From: Ignavibacteriaceae bacterium
Lineage (GTDB): Bacteria > Bacteroidota > Ignavibacteria > Ignavibacteriales > Ignavibacteriaceae
DNA: 64,000 bases
Direction of reading: 5' to 3'
Assembly (NCBI GenBank): GCA_008933765.1
Contig: WBUK01000001.1
Span: forward strand, 1-64,000
Part shown: positions 1 to 8,478 of the stretch, one piece after another
Layout of the letters: the number at the start of each line of letters is the position of its first letter
Numbering within the stretch: the stretch's first letter is position 1
The notes under the pieces: model-generated
Database searches by the model: none
The model's input: only the letters and a program-made list of their open reading frames with translations
What the model was told of the DNA's origin: nothing
Made by a program: the position numbers and the translations under genes

Positions 1-82
1 CTTATTCAACAAGCATTATCTTTTCTGCCACGGTAAAAATACATTTTCTGTAACCCTAAAAATCGAACCAAATTCATGAAAT

Positions 83-112
83 AAAAAAGGGGCAAAACCG
101 AAACCTTGCCCC
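83..112 (-). terminator. Rho-independent terminator of the FG-GAP gene
   Basis: Read on the minus strand, GGGGCAA (106-112) pairs with TTGCCCC (89-95) around a 10-base loop and is followed by a run of six T. It lies about 60 bases past the stop codon of the minus-strand gene ending at 172, so it fits as that gene's terminator. Confidence 0.75.
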
Positions 113-171
113 GAAATTTAGAGTGAATTAATTCAGCCGTCAACCATCAGTTTCCCGCAGGCGGAGCAGCC

Positions 172-1704
172 TTACTTCAGCAATTGAAGTTTCACCCTCT
201 CTTTTTTCACATCCGTGCCGGATGTAAAGGTTATTTCCGCGAAATAGACTCCCGAGGAGGCTCCCGTTTTCCCCAGGTTTAACTCTTCCTCGTAACTGCC
301 GGCTGACCTTTCTCCAAGGATGCGCTGTTCTACAAGTTCCCCGGATACATTGTAAATAGAAAGTGTTACTTCTCCCGGTGAGGGTACTGTGTAACTGATC
401 TTAGTGGAAGGGTTGAACGGATTAGGATACGCAAACAGCCTCAGTGTATTCGGGTTCTGTGGCTTCTCTCCATCCTTTACAGAAACAAGATTCCTGTCAC
501 CGGCAATTATCACCGCATATCTATATCCGGTAGAACCCGGTGCAGAGTTAAATACAAGTGCAAGATCATCAACTCCATCGCCTGTTATATCTCCTACATG
601 TCCCCGCCCCTTGGCGCCAAAATACTTTTTGTTTGCCACATCATCTAATGCCGGCCGTCCGCCGAGCCACAACCACTGTTCATCATAGCCAACTGAAAGC
701 ATCAAATCCTGCAGTCCATCACCGTTTACATCACCAACATCCATTTTAAATCCACCCAATGGTCCCCTGTCCTGAGTGTTTAATCCCCTGTATGCAGTAG
801 GATATTGAGTTGGTGGGTATCCGCCGCTGCTAACCATCCTACCGTAAAAATAAGGGTATTGTCCTTTATTTGAGTGCAACCAGTCATCCTTCCCGTCACC
901 ATTAAAATCACTTATGATACTGGAACTAAAACTAAGTCCATCACCAATATAACCGGTTATATCAGCTTGATAACTGAATCTGGCTGAAAGATCCCATTCA
1001 GGTTCACCATAAATTACATCGAACCTTGTGTTTGGATTTGGCCAAACAGGATCATGGAACTCAATCCACAAATCCGAGCACCCGTCTCCGTTTAAATCCC
1101 CAAATTGTACCCTCCATATTTTATGACGAAAATATTCCCCGGCTATTTTTGCCCTTGGTTCACCCGTGAACTTTGAACCTGTTTCATATAGATAGAGGGT
1201 ATCGTTCGGGTATTGCCCATACCAGAACACTAATTCTTCTATGCCGTCACCATTCATATCTATTTTTGTACCGGCAGGATCAATTATTATCCCTGTGGCT
1301 GTTGAAGGAACAGGAAACTGAATGTAATAATCAGGTATTGTGTCCAACAACGGTCCTCCGTAATAAACAGCCAGTTTGCCTGCCCCGTCATAAGGAAAAG
1401 TAACTATGTCCCGGTGTCCGTCTCCGTTGATATCAATCGCTACTGCGGAAAAATCCCTTTTCACCTCCCAAAAAGGAATTGTATCAATCAAAGGACCTCC
1501 GGGATATATTCTTACCTTTCCTATTCCATTATCAAAATCTTTAATCATAATATCATTATAGCCGTCTCCATTCTGGTCATCACAAAAACAAAATGGCGTA
1601 TCATTAAATGCCCCCCATTTCACAAAAATAACTGAATCCAACTGTGAATAAATTGTCGTGCAAAGCACTACCGCTAATATTATCGTTCTAAATATCTTTT
1701 GCAT
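172..1704 (-). CDS. Secreted FG-GAP/VCBS repeat protein with type IX sorting domain
   Basis: A 510-residue secreted protein. Residues 1-20 form a signal peptide ending IYS-Q. The body carries seven calcium-loop repeats of the form DxNGDGxxD (for example DQNGDGYNDI, DINGDGHRDI, DVNGDGLQDL), the mark of FG-GAP/VCBS beta-propellers found in cell-surface proteins. From about residue 421 there is a type IX secretion C-terminal domain starting YPNPFNPSTKISY and ending VKLQLLK. Family knowledge says the CTD is removed on export through SprA, which is encoded later in this window. The ligand is unknown. The start ATG follows a purine-rich AAGGAATAAGAAG. The gene stands alone with its own terminator. 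Confidence 0.85.
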   Translation of the reverse strand: MQKIFRTIILAVVLCTTIYSQLDSVIFVKWGAFNDTPFCFCDDQNGDGYNDIMIKDFDNGIGKVRIYPGGPLIDTIPFWEVKRDFSAVAIDINGDGHRDIVTFPYDGAGKLAVYYGGPLLDTIPDYYIQFPVPSTATGIIIDPAGTKIDMNGDGIEELVFWYGQYPNDTLYLYETGSKFTGEPRAKIAGEYFRHKIWRVQFGDLNGDGCSDLWIEFHDPVWPNPNTRFDVIYGEPEWDLSARFSYQADITGYIGDGLSFSSSIISDFNGDGKDDWLHSNKGQYPYFYGRMVSSGGYPPTQYPTAYRGLNTQDRGPLGGFKMDVGDVNGDGLQDLMLSVGYDEQWLWLGGRPALDDVANKKYFGAKGRGHVGDITGDGVDDLALVFNSAPGSTGYRYAVIIAGDRNLVSVKDGEKPQNPNTLRLFAYPNPFNPSTKISYTVPSPGEVTLSIYNVSGELVEQRILGERSAGSYEEELNLGKTGASSGVYFAEITFTSGTDVKKERVKLQLLK

Positions 1705-1998
1705 CTTCTTATTCCTTATTTATGCAATTGAAGTTTTCATCAGCGCAATATGCGTTTATTTAAATCTTCAAAAAGCGTGCCAAAAAAAAACGAATTTCGA
1801 TGTATAATATTGTTTCTTTACTTCTCAATTCTCAAAAATAAGAAAAAATAATCTCATTTTAAGGAAACCGGCATGATCGATATAAATACAAAAAGTGTCA
1901 AAGCCTGCTGTTTACCGGTTAAATCAGATACCTCAATTATTTTTGCATCTGTCAGTCCTCACTGTTTTAGCCTTCAGATAACCATTGTGGGACAGGCA

Positions 1999-2035
1999 TT
2001 ATTTTAGTAATTGAAGTTTATCTCTCACTTTTTAA
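1999..2035 (-). pseudogene. Possible remnant of a type IX sorting-domain tail
   Basis: On the minus strand this reads KVRDKLQLLK followed by a stop, with an in-frame stop three codons upstream. The end is nearly the same as VKLQLLK-stop of the intact gene at 172-1704. It may be a relic of a second type IX cargo gene or a local copy of the neighbour's 3' end. The match is only about ten codons long, so the call is weak. Confidence 0.25.
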
Positions 2036-2098
2036 CAGTCCGAGAGGGTAGCACGATACATATCTCCGGCGCCTTAACTACCGTACAAATCCTTATTC

Positions 2099-2191
2099 AT
2101 TAAGGTCTATTGAGACAACCAAAAGTACACAGATATAATTAGCAACCGAAAATAGTGCAAACCTTATATATTAAGGTCTATTGAGATAACC
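2099..2191. repeat. Direct repeat pair, 22 bases, period 71
   Basis: Copies at 2099-2120 and 2170-2191 match at 21 of 22 positions. Similarity extends about 14 bases to the left with small gaps. Each copy sits beside a CCTTA-N5-TAAGG inverted repeat. One of ten intergenic pairs in the window with a period near 70. Confidence 0.8.
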
Positions 2192-2217
2192 CATCAATAC
2201 CGAAATTATTTAAATAA

Positions 2218-2361
2218 AACAGATATTGCAATGTCTGCCGAATCGAGCCTCCGGTGGAGGAGGTATTTTCAAAATACAGGATAAAATACCTGTTGATAAT
2301 TCCGGTTGAACCCAAAAGATACTTAAAAAGTGCCCTCGATGAATTCCTGAAAAAGTCTTAG
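2218..2361 (+). pseudogene. Possible 3' remnant of an unidentified gene
   Basis: An open frame of 47 codons runs from a stop at 2215 to TAG at 2359-2361. Its middle and end read with normal protein character, including KYLLIIPVEPKRYLKSALDE and a C-terminus FLKKS. It has no convincing start site: an internal ATG near 2231 is out of frame. I do not recognise the family. It may be the tail of a decayed gene or chance. Confidence 0.25.
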
Positions 2362-2530
2362 ATTAGTGTCTCAAAATTGGCGGTTTTGTAGCGATGATAT
2401 GGTGTTCCTGGATACAGGCGATTCAGAAAGTTTATGCGTTTTCAGGGCATCAATAAAATTTCTGTACGGTAAGGGTGTTATCACTTAAATTTCCCCGGCT
2501 CCGCAATTCTTCTTTTGTTGAATCGGTTAT

Positions 2531-2632
2531 GAGAATTCTCTTTTTGGGATGAAAATATGAGAAAAGTATATTATAGCCCCTTTGATTAAATCAAGAGAAA
2601 GGAGAATACTCTTTTTGGTGTGAAAGTGTAGG
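2531..2632. repeat. Direct repeat pair, 31 bases, period 71
   Basis: Copies at 2531-2561 and 2602-2632 match at 24 of 31 positions, around a shared CTCTTTTTGG core. The second copy ends about 30 bases before the tRNA-Ser gene, so it may overlap the tRNA promoter. The period is the same as that of the pair at 2099. Confidence 0.7.
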
Positions 2633-2662
2633 TGCAAAATAATCATACAGAATTGTTAAAAC

Positions 2663-2749
2663 GGAAAGGTGCTAGAGTGGTTGAATAGGCTCGCCTGGAA
2701 AGCGTGTGTACTTTTACCGGTACCGCGGGTTCGAATCCCGCCCTTTCCG
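2663..2749 (+). tRNA. tRNA-Ser (anticodon GGA)
   Basis: The acceptor stem pairs GGAAAGG (2663-2669) with CCTTTCC (2742-2748), followed by discriminator G at 2749. The anticodon loop is CTGGAAA with anticodon GGA, closed by a CGC/GCG stem. The T arm has the standard GGTTCGAATCC core. The extra arm is long, as expected for a class II serine tRNA. The 3' CCA is not encoded. It is followed directly by a terminator. Confidence 0.95.
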
Positions 2750-2757
2750 CTGACTAA

Positions 2758-2790
2758 TCCCGGTCTTCTTAGAAGACCGGGATTTTTTTT
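2758..2790 (+). terminator. Rho-independent terminator after tRNA-Ser
   Basis: TCCCGGTCTTCT (2758-2769) can pair with AGAAGACCGGGA (2771-2782), giving a long GC-rich hairpin followed by eight T. It begins 9 bases after the tRNA, so it ends the tRNA transcript. Confidence 0.92.
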
Positions 2791-2990
2791 ACTTCAAAAA
2801 ATATACTTAATATTCCCAATTATTTTAAGAATATATTTATATTTTTCTCACCTGATTTCACACTTTTTTGAAAATACAGTTATACAGCGCGGGAGGGACA
2901 AAGAATAACCCGAAAATTGTTAGCTGAATCAAAGTAAAGTAATACTCAAAAACACCGGTAAAATTACCCGGAAACAAATAAAGAAATACA

Positions 2991-3830
2991 ATGAGTTATC
3001 TGATTAGAAAGGCTGAAGAAGATGAGATTAATATCTTCTTAGACCGGGCTGAAACTGAAGGGTGGAACCCCGGTGTTAATGATGCAAAACCCTTTTGGAA
3101 TGCAGACCCTGAGGGGTTCCTGATCGGCGAACTGAATGGTGAAATTATTGCCACAAAATCTGCAGTTCGTTATAAAGATAAATTTGGTTTTATGGGTTTC
3201 TACATTGTGAAAGAAGGTTTCAGAAATAAAGGGTATGGTTTGAAAATTTGGAAAACCGCTTTCGACCGCTTAAAAGATATTCCTTCGGGAATGGATGGTG
3301 TGGTGGAGCAACAGCAAAACTATGCTAAATCAGGATATGTTTTAGCATACAGGCAAATCCGGTTTGAAAAAAGTAACCTGTTGCCAAAAAAATCTGCCGG
3401 TTTGTCTGAAATTTCAAAAGAAGATTTTGAACTTGTAACTCAATACGATTCAACGGTGTTTCCTGCCGAAAGACCCGGTTTTCTGAAAAAATGGCTCTTT
3501 ATGCCTGAAAGCCTTTCATTAAAAGCTGAAAATAAAGAAAATATTACCGGTTACGGAACAATAAGGCTCTGCAGAAACGGCGGTTTCAAGATTGGTCCCA
3601 TTTTCGCAGATAACCCTCAAATAGCAAAAAACCTCTTCTACAAATTAATTGACCGAGCAGAGGGCAAAATGGTTTATCTCGATATTTCTGAAATCAACGC
3701 TGCCGCAGTGGAATTTGTTAAAGATATCGGTATGAAATACTCGTTTGAAACTGCAAGAATGTATAACGGGGGAAATCCTGAACGCCGGCAGGAAAAAGTT
3801 TTCGGCGTTACAACTTTTGAATTGGGATAA
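2991..3830 (+). CDS. GNAT family N-acetyltransferase
   Basis: A 279-residue cytoplasmic acetyltransferase. The N-terminal half is a GNAT fold: motif A reads FYIVKEGFRNKGYGLKIW near residues 71-88, with the acetyl-CoA pyrophosphate loop RNKGYG. The C-terminal half (about 135-279) looks like the second domain of YitH/HolE-type acetyltransferases, ending with a KIGPIFADNP strand. The substrate is unknown; in this subfamily it is usually a small amine or amino acid. The gene follows the tRNA-Ser terminator and stands alone. The start ATG has an AAAGAAATACA leader without a strong Shine-Dalgarno sequence. Confidence 0.85.
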   Translation: MSYLIRKAEEDEINIFLDRAETEGWNPGVNDAKPFWNADPEGFLIGELNGEIIATKSAVRYKDKFGFMGFYIVKEGFRNKGYGLKIWKTAFDRLKDIPSGMDGVVEQQQNYAKSGYVLAYRQIRFEKSNLLPKKSAGLSEISKEDFELVTQYDSTVFPAERPGFLKKWLFMPESLSLKAENKENITGYGTIRLCRNGGFKIGPIFADNPQIAKNLFYKLIDRAEGKMVYLDISEINAAAVEFVKDIGMKYSFETARMYNGGNPERRQEKVFGVTTFELG

Positions 3831-3913
3831 AGGCAAAATAAATTCCTAAATCGCAAACGCGTTAATTTAAAAACGGAACCGGGTAAAAAAACCGTCAATA
3901 ATGCAACAACACT

Positions 3914-4010
3914 AACTCCCCCCGGTTTGCCTCACACCGTAACTACCCAACTCACTGCAGGCGGTTCTTTGCTGCAACCGCTCAGAACTCCCCCCCGGTT
4001 TGCCCCTCAC
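3914..4010. repeat. Direct repeat pair, C-rich, period 72
   Basis: AACTC-(C)n-GGTTTGCC-CTCAC occurs at 3914-3935 and 3986-4010, with small length changes in the C run and after TTGCC. The pair lies in the convergent spacer between the GNAT gene and the DUF6265-like gene. I see no hairpin-plus-T terminator here. Confidence 0.75.
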
Positions 4011-4024
4011 GGGGCCTAACCAAC

Positions 4025-4513
4025 CTATCGTTTAGATACTAACTTAAAAGAATATTTCCGCTGATTCGTGTTTTCGTTGTTGTCATAAATAACCTGATAG
4101 CTTCGGGTATCAATTCTTCGATAAGTAATTTTATTCGGATAGTCGTTCTCACGATTTTCAAAAACAGCAAGTGATTCAGTAAGAAGAATATTTTTATACC
4201 TTACAATCTTCGAACTTTCTGCAGACTGCTTATAGAAGAAAAGTTCACCTCGTTCCCACCTAATCATCAATTTATCGGTAGCCGGCTTTGAGTTGGATTT
4301 AGTGTAATAAGACTCCCCTTCCAAAAGAGAATCTTTCACAACCCGCCAGGTTTCGATATGTTCAATTCCTGCATTAACTCTCGACCACTTCCCTTTTAAC
4401 CAATAAAGTTTTGCAAGATATGGCCTGTAAGTGAAGCCACTTGCTAAATGGTCAACAGAAAGAAGTGTTGTAAAAAATAAAACGATTAAAACGATTAAAC
4501 TAAATTTACGCAT
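4025..4513 (-). CDS. Exported DUF6265-like protein
   Basis: 162 residues. The first 20 or so (MRKFSLIVLIVLFFTTLLS) are a signal peptide or anchor. The body starts with YWLKGKWSRV and later has HIETWR, the WLxGxW...ExW pattern seen in DUF6265/lipocalin-like small beta-barrel proteins, and continues with alternating strands. Function is unknown. Its start codon lies one base past the stop of the upstream VOC gene, so the two are very probably co-transcribed and translationally coupled. Confidence 0.6.
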   Translation of the reverse strand: MRKFSLIVLIVLFFTTLLSVDHLASGFTYRPYLAKLYWLKGKWSRVNAGIEHIETWRVVKDSLLEGESYYTKSNSKPATDKLMIRWERGELFFYKQSAESSKIVRYKNILLTESLAVFENRENDYPNKITYRRIDTRSYQVIYDNNENTNQRKYSFKLVSKR

Positions 4514-4514
4514 C

Positions 4515-4886
4515 TTATTCCTTTGAGTTTAAAGCGATACGATTACCTTCAGAATCCAGTATTATCGCCATATAACCAAATTCTGAACCTATTTTTTGTT
4601 TTGGAGCAACAACAACACCACCGGCTTCGCCAACCCGCTTTAAAACCGCCGACAGATCGGGGTTAGCATTAAGATAAATCAATGCACCTTCGGAGCCCGG
4701 GTTATATCCGGCTCCACTAACCAAAGCGCCCGTTACTTCTTCCGATTCTTCAATCGGAAAAACTGCCATCTCCCTGTGTCCATCTGACATAATGGTCAGT
4801 TCGGTCTTAAAAATTTTTGAATAAAATTTAACCGCTCGTTGCAAATCTTTCACGGGTATTTCAAACCATCTGATCATATTTGCCAT
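4515..4886 (-). CDS. VOC superfamily (glyoxalase-fold) protein
   Basis: 123 residues with two beta-alpha-beta-beta-beta modules. It opens IRWFEIPVKDLQRAVKFYSK, typical of the bleomycin-resistance/glyoxalase I group, and closes YMAIILDSEGNRIALN, which supplies the usual metal-site Asp/Glu region. Members bind divalent metal and act on small molecules; many in this subgroup are uncharacterised. It is the first gene of a two-gene operon with the exported DUF6265-like protein. Another VOC protein of the same kind is encoded at 58628. Confidence 0.85.
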   Translation of the reverse strand: MANMIRWFEIPVKDLQRAVKFYSKIFKTELTIMSDGHREMAVFPIEESEEVTGALVSGAGYNPGSEGALIYLNANPDLSAVLKRVGEAGGVVVAPKQKIGSEFGYMAIILDSEGNRIALNSKE

Positions 4887-5010
4887 AAATCTCTCTTTTC
4901 ATAATTAAAACTTTCAATTTTCATTATTCCCGAAAAGTTACAACTTCCAAAAACAACTTTCTTCTTAAATCACCCGGGCTAAAAAATTCAATTAATAACA
5001 AGCCTAAACA

Positions 5011-5595
5011 TTAGTAAAACTTAACTTTAACGCCCAAAATAAGCCTTAAATTCGAGCCCTCATCTCCCATATAATGGTAGGTTGCTGTCCCTTCAAGGTC
5101 AAGTGAAGTGGTCAGAGGGTAAAGATAGCCCATCCCTGCCAGTAACCCAAACTTCTCCCGCTGATGATTTGTTCGCGTGCTTTGTATCCAACCGGAAAAA
5201 TTCTCCTCGACAACATTTCTGGCACCAAAAGTATTAACGGTTGCACCCGCTAACCAGTAGAAATTATTACTTGTAAAAAACTCAACACCCGACCCGAACT
5301 CTCCATGCTCGTAAGAGGTTATATATTTAGCGTTCCCAAAAGTTGAGGTTTTACCCCAAAAATGGTTGTACCCGCCGTATAAAAACCATGCCACTTTTCT
5401 ACTTACTCTAACCTCATATTTTACCAAAACCCCCAACCCTGCCGATGCACGGTTTACCCATGGCCCGGTAGGAACACTGCCTGTTAACCCAAATGTGAAC
5501 GATTTTTCTTTTCTTAAAGTATCGGTAGATTGAGAAAATGTTACGGAAGGGAGAATAAGCAGAGTGATGATTACTGTAAAAAAAGATCTTTTCAA
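5011..5595 (-). CDS. Predicted outer-membrane beta-barrel protein
   Basis: 194 residues. Residues 1-22 are a signal peptide ending TFS-Q. The rest consists of amphipathic strands rich in aromatics (VAWFLYGGYNHFWG, LLAGMGYLYPLTTSLDL) and ends in KVKFY, a C-terminal aromatic typical of small outer-membrane barrels. Function is unknown. Translation starts at TTG (5593-5595) behind AAGAAGATAA; no ATG is available near the signal peptide, so the TTG start looks genuine. Confidence 0.65.
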   Translation of the reverse strand: MKRSFFTVIITLLILPSVTFSQSTDTLRKEKSFTFGLTGSVPTGPWVNRASAGLGVLVKYEVRVSRKVAWFLYGGYNHFWGKTSTFGNAKYITSYEHGEFGSGVEFFTSNNFYWLAGATVNTFGARNVVEENFSGWIQSTRTNHQREKFGLLAGMGYLYPLTTSLDLEGTATYHYMGDEGSNLRLILGVKVKFY

Positions 5596-5726
5596 TTATC
5601 TTCTTAATAAATTATTAAAATTATCCGCGAAATATATCGTTGTTTCATTAAATTTCATGCCAAATACATCACGCAGAATTAAATTCAAATCGATTAACTG
5701 TGAAAATCCGGAATTAGTTCAAAGAA

Positions 5727-6746
5727 TTAATAGATATTTACCTCAGGGGTAAGTTTTATCGCAAATTTGTTAAAAATATCATCAATAATAGCCATAGCAA
5801 AAGCTTTAAGTTCGGCTCCTGTGGCTTTACCATAATTTACCAAAACGAGAGAATGTTTCTCCGAAACACCACAATCACCCTCTCTTTTACCCTTCCACCC
5901 GGCAAGCTCAATCAGTTTAGCGGCTGAAATTTTCATTTTACCCTCTTTGGTTTTGAAACCATCGATTTCGGGCGAAAACCGATGAAGAATAGCGAAAGAT
6001 TCTTCACTAATCTCAGGATTTTTGAAAAAACTGCCGGCATTTCCAAGCTCTGCAGGGTCAGGTAATTTTTCTTTTCTGAGTGTAATAATTGCATCCCTTA
6101 TCTCTTTCAACCCCGGTGTGGCACCTTCATCCCGAAAGATAATTTCCCTGACTCCTTTGTAAGAGATGTTAAGTTTCGGTTCTTTTTTCAACTTAAGCCT
6201 GACATTAAGAATAACCGCTTTTTCTTTCAGGCTGTTTTTAAAAATGCTGTTACGGTACCCAAACTTACACTCACTGTTCTTAAACTCTTTAATTTTTTTC
6301 TGATCGGTCAAAAAAACGCGCACACTCTGAAGAGTGTCTTTCACCTCCTGCCCGTATGCCCCGATATTTTGAATTGGCGCCGCACCTACAGTTCCGGGTA
6401 TGAAAGAAAGATTTTCAACCCCTCCCCAACCGTTGCTTACGCAGAAAGCAACAACATCATCCCATTTTTCACCCGGTGCGCACTCAATAGTAACAGTTGA
6501 ATTGTCGTCATCAATAACTTCAATTCCTTTAGACTGAACATGAATAACCGCACGGTCAAAAACCGGTTCAGTCAGCAACATGTTGCTTCCACCACCCATC
6601 ATAAAAGGTTTTATCTTGCTTTTCTCACTAAGATTAATAGCGGATATGATTTCCTCTTCAGAAGTAACTTTTATATATTGAGCTGCAGTAACATCTACCC
6701 CAAATGTGTTGAATTCCAAAAGAGACTTGTTCTTCTTGATATTCAT
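5727..6746 (-). CDS. murB: UDP-N-acetylenolpyruvoylglucosamine reductase (MurB)
   Basis: A 339-residue flavoenzyme that reduces UDP-GlcNAc-enolpyruvate to UDP-MurNAc in peptidoglycan synthesis. The FAD-binding domain shows MMGGGSNMLL (about 50-59) and the IPGTVGAAPIQNIGAYGQEV signature with the catalytic-domain Arg and Ser (GNAGSFFKNP) further on. The length and the Tyr loop (GYRNSIF) fit the type I (E. coli-like) enzyme. It is divergent from the permease gene at 6857, with a shared 110-base promoter spacer. Usually murB sits in the dcw cluster; here it is isolated. Confidence 0.95.
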   Translation of the reverse strand: MNIKKNKSLLEFNTFGVDVTAAQYIKVTSEEEIISAINLSEKSKIKPFMMGGGSNMLLTEPVFDRAVIHVQSKGIEVIDDDNSTVTIECAPGEKWDDVVAFCVSNGWGGVENLSFIPGTVGAAPIQNIGAYGQEVKDTLQSVRVFLTDQKKIKEFKNSECKFGYRNSIFKNSLKEKAVILNVRLKLKKEPKLNISYKGVREIIFRDEGATPGLKEIRDAIITLRKEKLPDPAELGNAGSFFKNPEISEESFAILHRFSPEIDGFKTKEGKMKISAAKLIELAGWKGKREGDCGVSEKHSLVLVNYGKATGAELKAFAMAIIDDIFNKFAIKLTPEVNIY

Positions 6747-6856
6747 TCTTTTTCCGAATTTTATTTTTATAATTATTAAGCGAGCGCAATTACTAAAGAA
6801 AAATTCTTTAAATTGAGACTACTAAATTAAGAAGTTTCAGAACTATATTCACCTTA

Positions 6857-8326
6857 ATGCAAACACTTCAATTAATTCTTTTGCTGGTCGTCTTCGCCGT
6901 TTTTGTATTTTTAATGTTCCGGCGCCTTCTTCCTGCACTTCTGGCTCTGCCACTTTTGGCGTTTTTCATACCGCTGATCTCCGGTGTTAATGTTGTTGAT
7001 GTACTCACTCTTGTGCTCGGAAACGGCGCCACAAAACTTTCGGAAGCATATACTATTGCGATTTTTGGAAGCATGCTTTCTATTATGATGCAAAAAACAG
7101 GCGTTGCTGAAAGCTTTATTAAAACCGGCGCTGAGCTTTCCGGAGATAAACCCTGGGCAATCTCGATGGTGATGCTGATGTTGATAATTCTTTTGTTCAC
7201 TACACTTGGGGGGCTTGGTGCAATAATTATGGTATCAACCGTGGTGCTGCCTATCTTATCCTCTGTTGGGGTGGGGGCAGTTACTACGACGGGAATTTTT
7301 CTTACAGGTCTTAGTATGGGTGGTATTCTTAATGTCGGCAACTGGGCAGTTTATAATCAGGTGCTTCACATACCCAAGAACGAAATTCAATCTTTTGCTT
7401 TCATTATGCTCGGCATTATGATGGTGATAGCCACCGTTTATATAACTGTTCAGCTTTACAGAGACGGGCATGATATTAATTTCAAAAAAATATTCTTTTA
7501 TTCATTAATAATTCTGATCGTCGGTGCCGGGCTGATTATTTTATGGTTAAACCTCCCCGATTCAATCGTTAACGAAATCGACCCTGCTTTAACAGTGATA
7601 CCCGTGGTAATTAAATATACAGTCGCTTTGGGAATATTTTTGTTGATTGTGCTTAGTTTAATACGGGCATTTTCCTCAAAGAACAACGGATCGGTTAGTT
7701 TTACCGCATATTTTATCCCGGTTATTCCGTTAGTATTGATTTTAGTATTTGAAATTAATTTTATTGCAGCTTTTATAGCCGGGTTAGCTTACGGTTATCT
7801 GGCGACTTACGGAAAAAACTCGTTGAACTTGTTGATAAGATCGGTTTTGGATGGTGGTTCGGTGGTAATGCCGGCAGTGGTTCTAATGCTGGGGATTGGG
7901 ATGCTGCTAAATGCGGTGATGGGACCTCCGAAAGAATTAATGGTGAACTACGCCGAAGGTTGGCCCGTTTTACTGCTTCTGAAACCTGTTCTTCAGGCGA
8001 TAAAACCCGATACTGCAGTTGCTTATATTTTAATTTTCAGTTTAGCAGCACCTCTTGCGCTTTACAGAGGTCCTTTGAATGTTTGGGGAATGGGCTACGG
8101 AATTGCTGCAATTCTTTTAGCCGGCGGAATGCCCGCAGGGGCTATTATGGGTATTCTCATGGCAGTTGGGCAAATTCAGGGTATAAGTGACCCCACAAAC
8201 ACCCAAAATGTGTGGCTTGCAAACGAAATGAAAATTGATGTTCAAAAAATAATGTGGAACACCCTCCCCTATACCTGGGGGGCTGCAGTGCTTGGGCTTT
8301 TGGCTGCCGCTTTGGTCTTTTATTGA
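6857..8326 (+). CDS. Multi-pass permease, gluconate/citrate-transporter-like
   Basis: 489 residues, almost entirely hydrophobic, with about 12 transmembrane segments. Two Gly-rich re-entrant regions are visible: LFTTLGGLGAIIMVSTVVLP near 111-130 and the GGILNVGNWAVYNQVL region that follows, and in the second half PLALYRGPLNVWGMGYG. This two-repeat plan resembles the ion-transporter superfamily (GntP, CitMHS, DcuC types). It is followed on the same strand by a hydantoinase-family gene and nanE, so it likely imports the substrate of that pathway, possibly an organic acid or cyclic amide. Substrate assignment is inference. Confidence 0.7.
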   Translation: MQTLQLILLLVVFAVFVFLMFRRLLPALLALPLLAFFIPLISGVNVVDVLTLVLGNGATKLSEAYTIAIFGSMLSIMMQKTGVAESFIKTGAELSGDKPWAISMVMLMLIILLFTTLGGLGAIIMVSTVVLPILSSVGVGAVTTTGIFLTGLSMGGILNVGNWAVYNQVLHIPKNEIQSFAFIMLGIMMVIATVYITVQLYRDGHDINFKKIFFYSLIILIVGAGLIILWLNLPDSIVNEIDPALTVIPVVIKYTVALGIFLLIVLSLIRAFSSKNNGSVSFTAYFIPVIPLVLILVFEINFIAAFIAGLAYGYLATYGKNSLNLLIRSVLDGGSVVMPAVVLMLGIGMLLNAVMGPPKELMVNYAEGWPVLLLLKPVLQAIKPDTAVAYILIFSLAAPLALYRGPLNVWGMGYGIAAILLAGGMPAGAIMGILMAVGQIQGISDPTNTQNVWLANEMKIDVQKIMWNTLPYTWGAAVLGLLAAALVFY

Positions 8327-8354
8327 TCCGGTTCCGTTTGGATAATGTTACTTT

Positions 8355-8452
8355 AAAAACGGAGTTTTTTAAAAACATTGGGTGTTGTTCAAAGCTGAAC
8401 TCCCGGAGTATTTCGTTCATCAGGGATGGTTGATGTTTCAAAACGGAGTTTT
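8355..8452. repeat. Short direct repeat in the permease-hydantoinase spacer
   Basis: AAAACGGAGTTTT occurs at about 8356 and again at 8440, 84 bases apart. The unit is partly self-complementary. The spacer (8327-8478) holds no gene. The hydantoinase start codon at 8479 has no clear Shine-Dalgarno sequence. Confidence 0.6.
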
Positions 8453-8478
8453 AGCGCACAAAGTTGTTTCACTAAGTT

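Larger units (their letters stand above)
1705..2662. other. Long non-coding spacer with decayed coding remnants and repeats
   Basis: About 960 bases between the FG-GAP gene and the tRNA hold no credible full-length gene. The stretch is AT-rich. It contains two pairs of direct repeats, both with a 71-base period (2099/2170 and 2531/2602), a possible leftover of a type IX sorting-domain tail near 1999, and a 47-codon open stretch at 2218-2361 that looks like the end of a lost gene. It is best read as a graveyard of decayed accessory genes next to a tRNA. Confidence 0.5.

Noticed and set aside
2-55. Possible sorting-domain tail (TVAEKIMLVE-stop, minus strand) at the window edge
   Set aside because: Only about 17 codons between stops and no further similarity; too short to call.
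6868-7341. 157-codon minus-strand frame inside the permease
   Set aside because: Antisense of transmembrane helices; low-complexity Ser/Thr/Ile composition with no domain.
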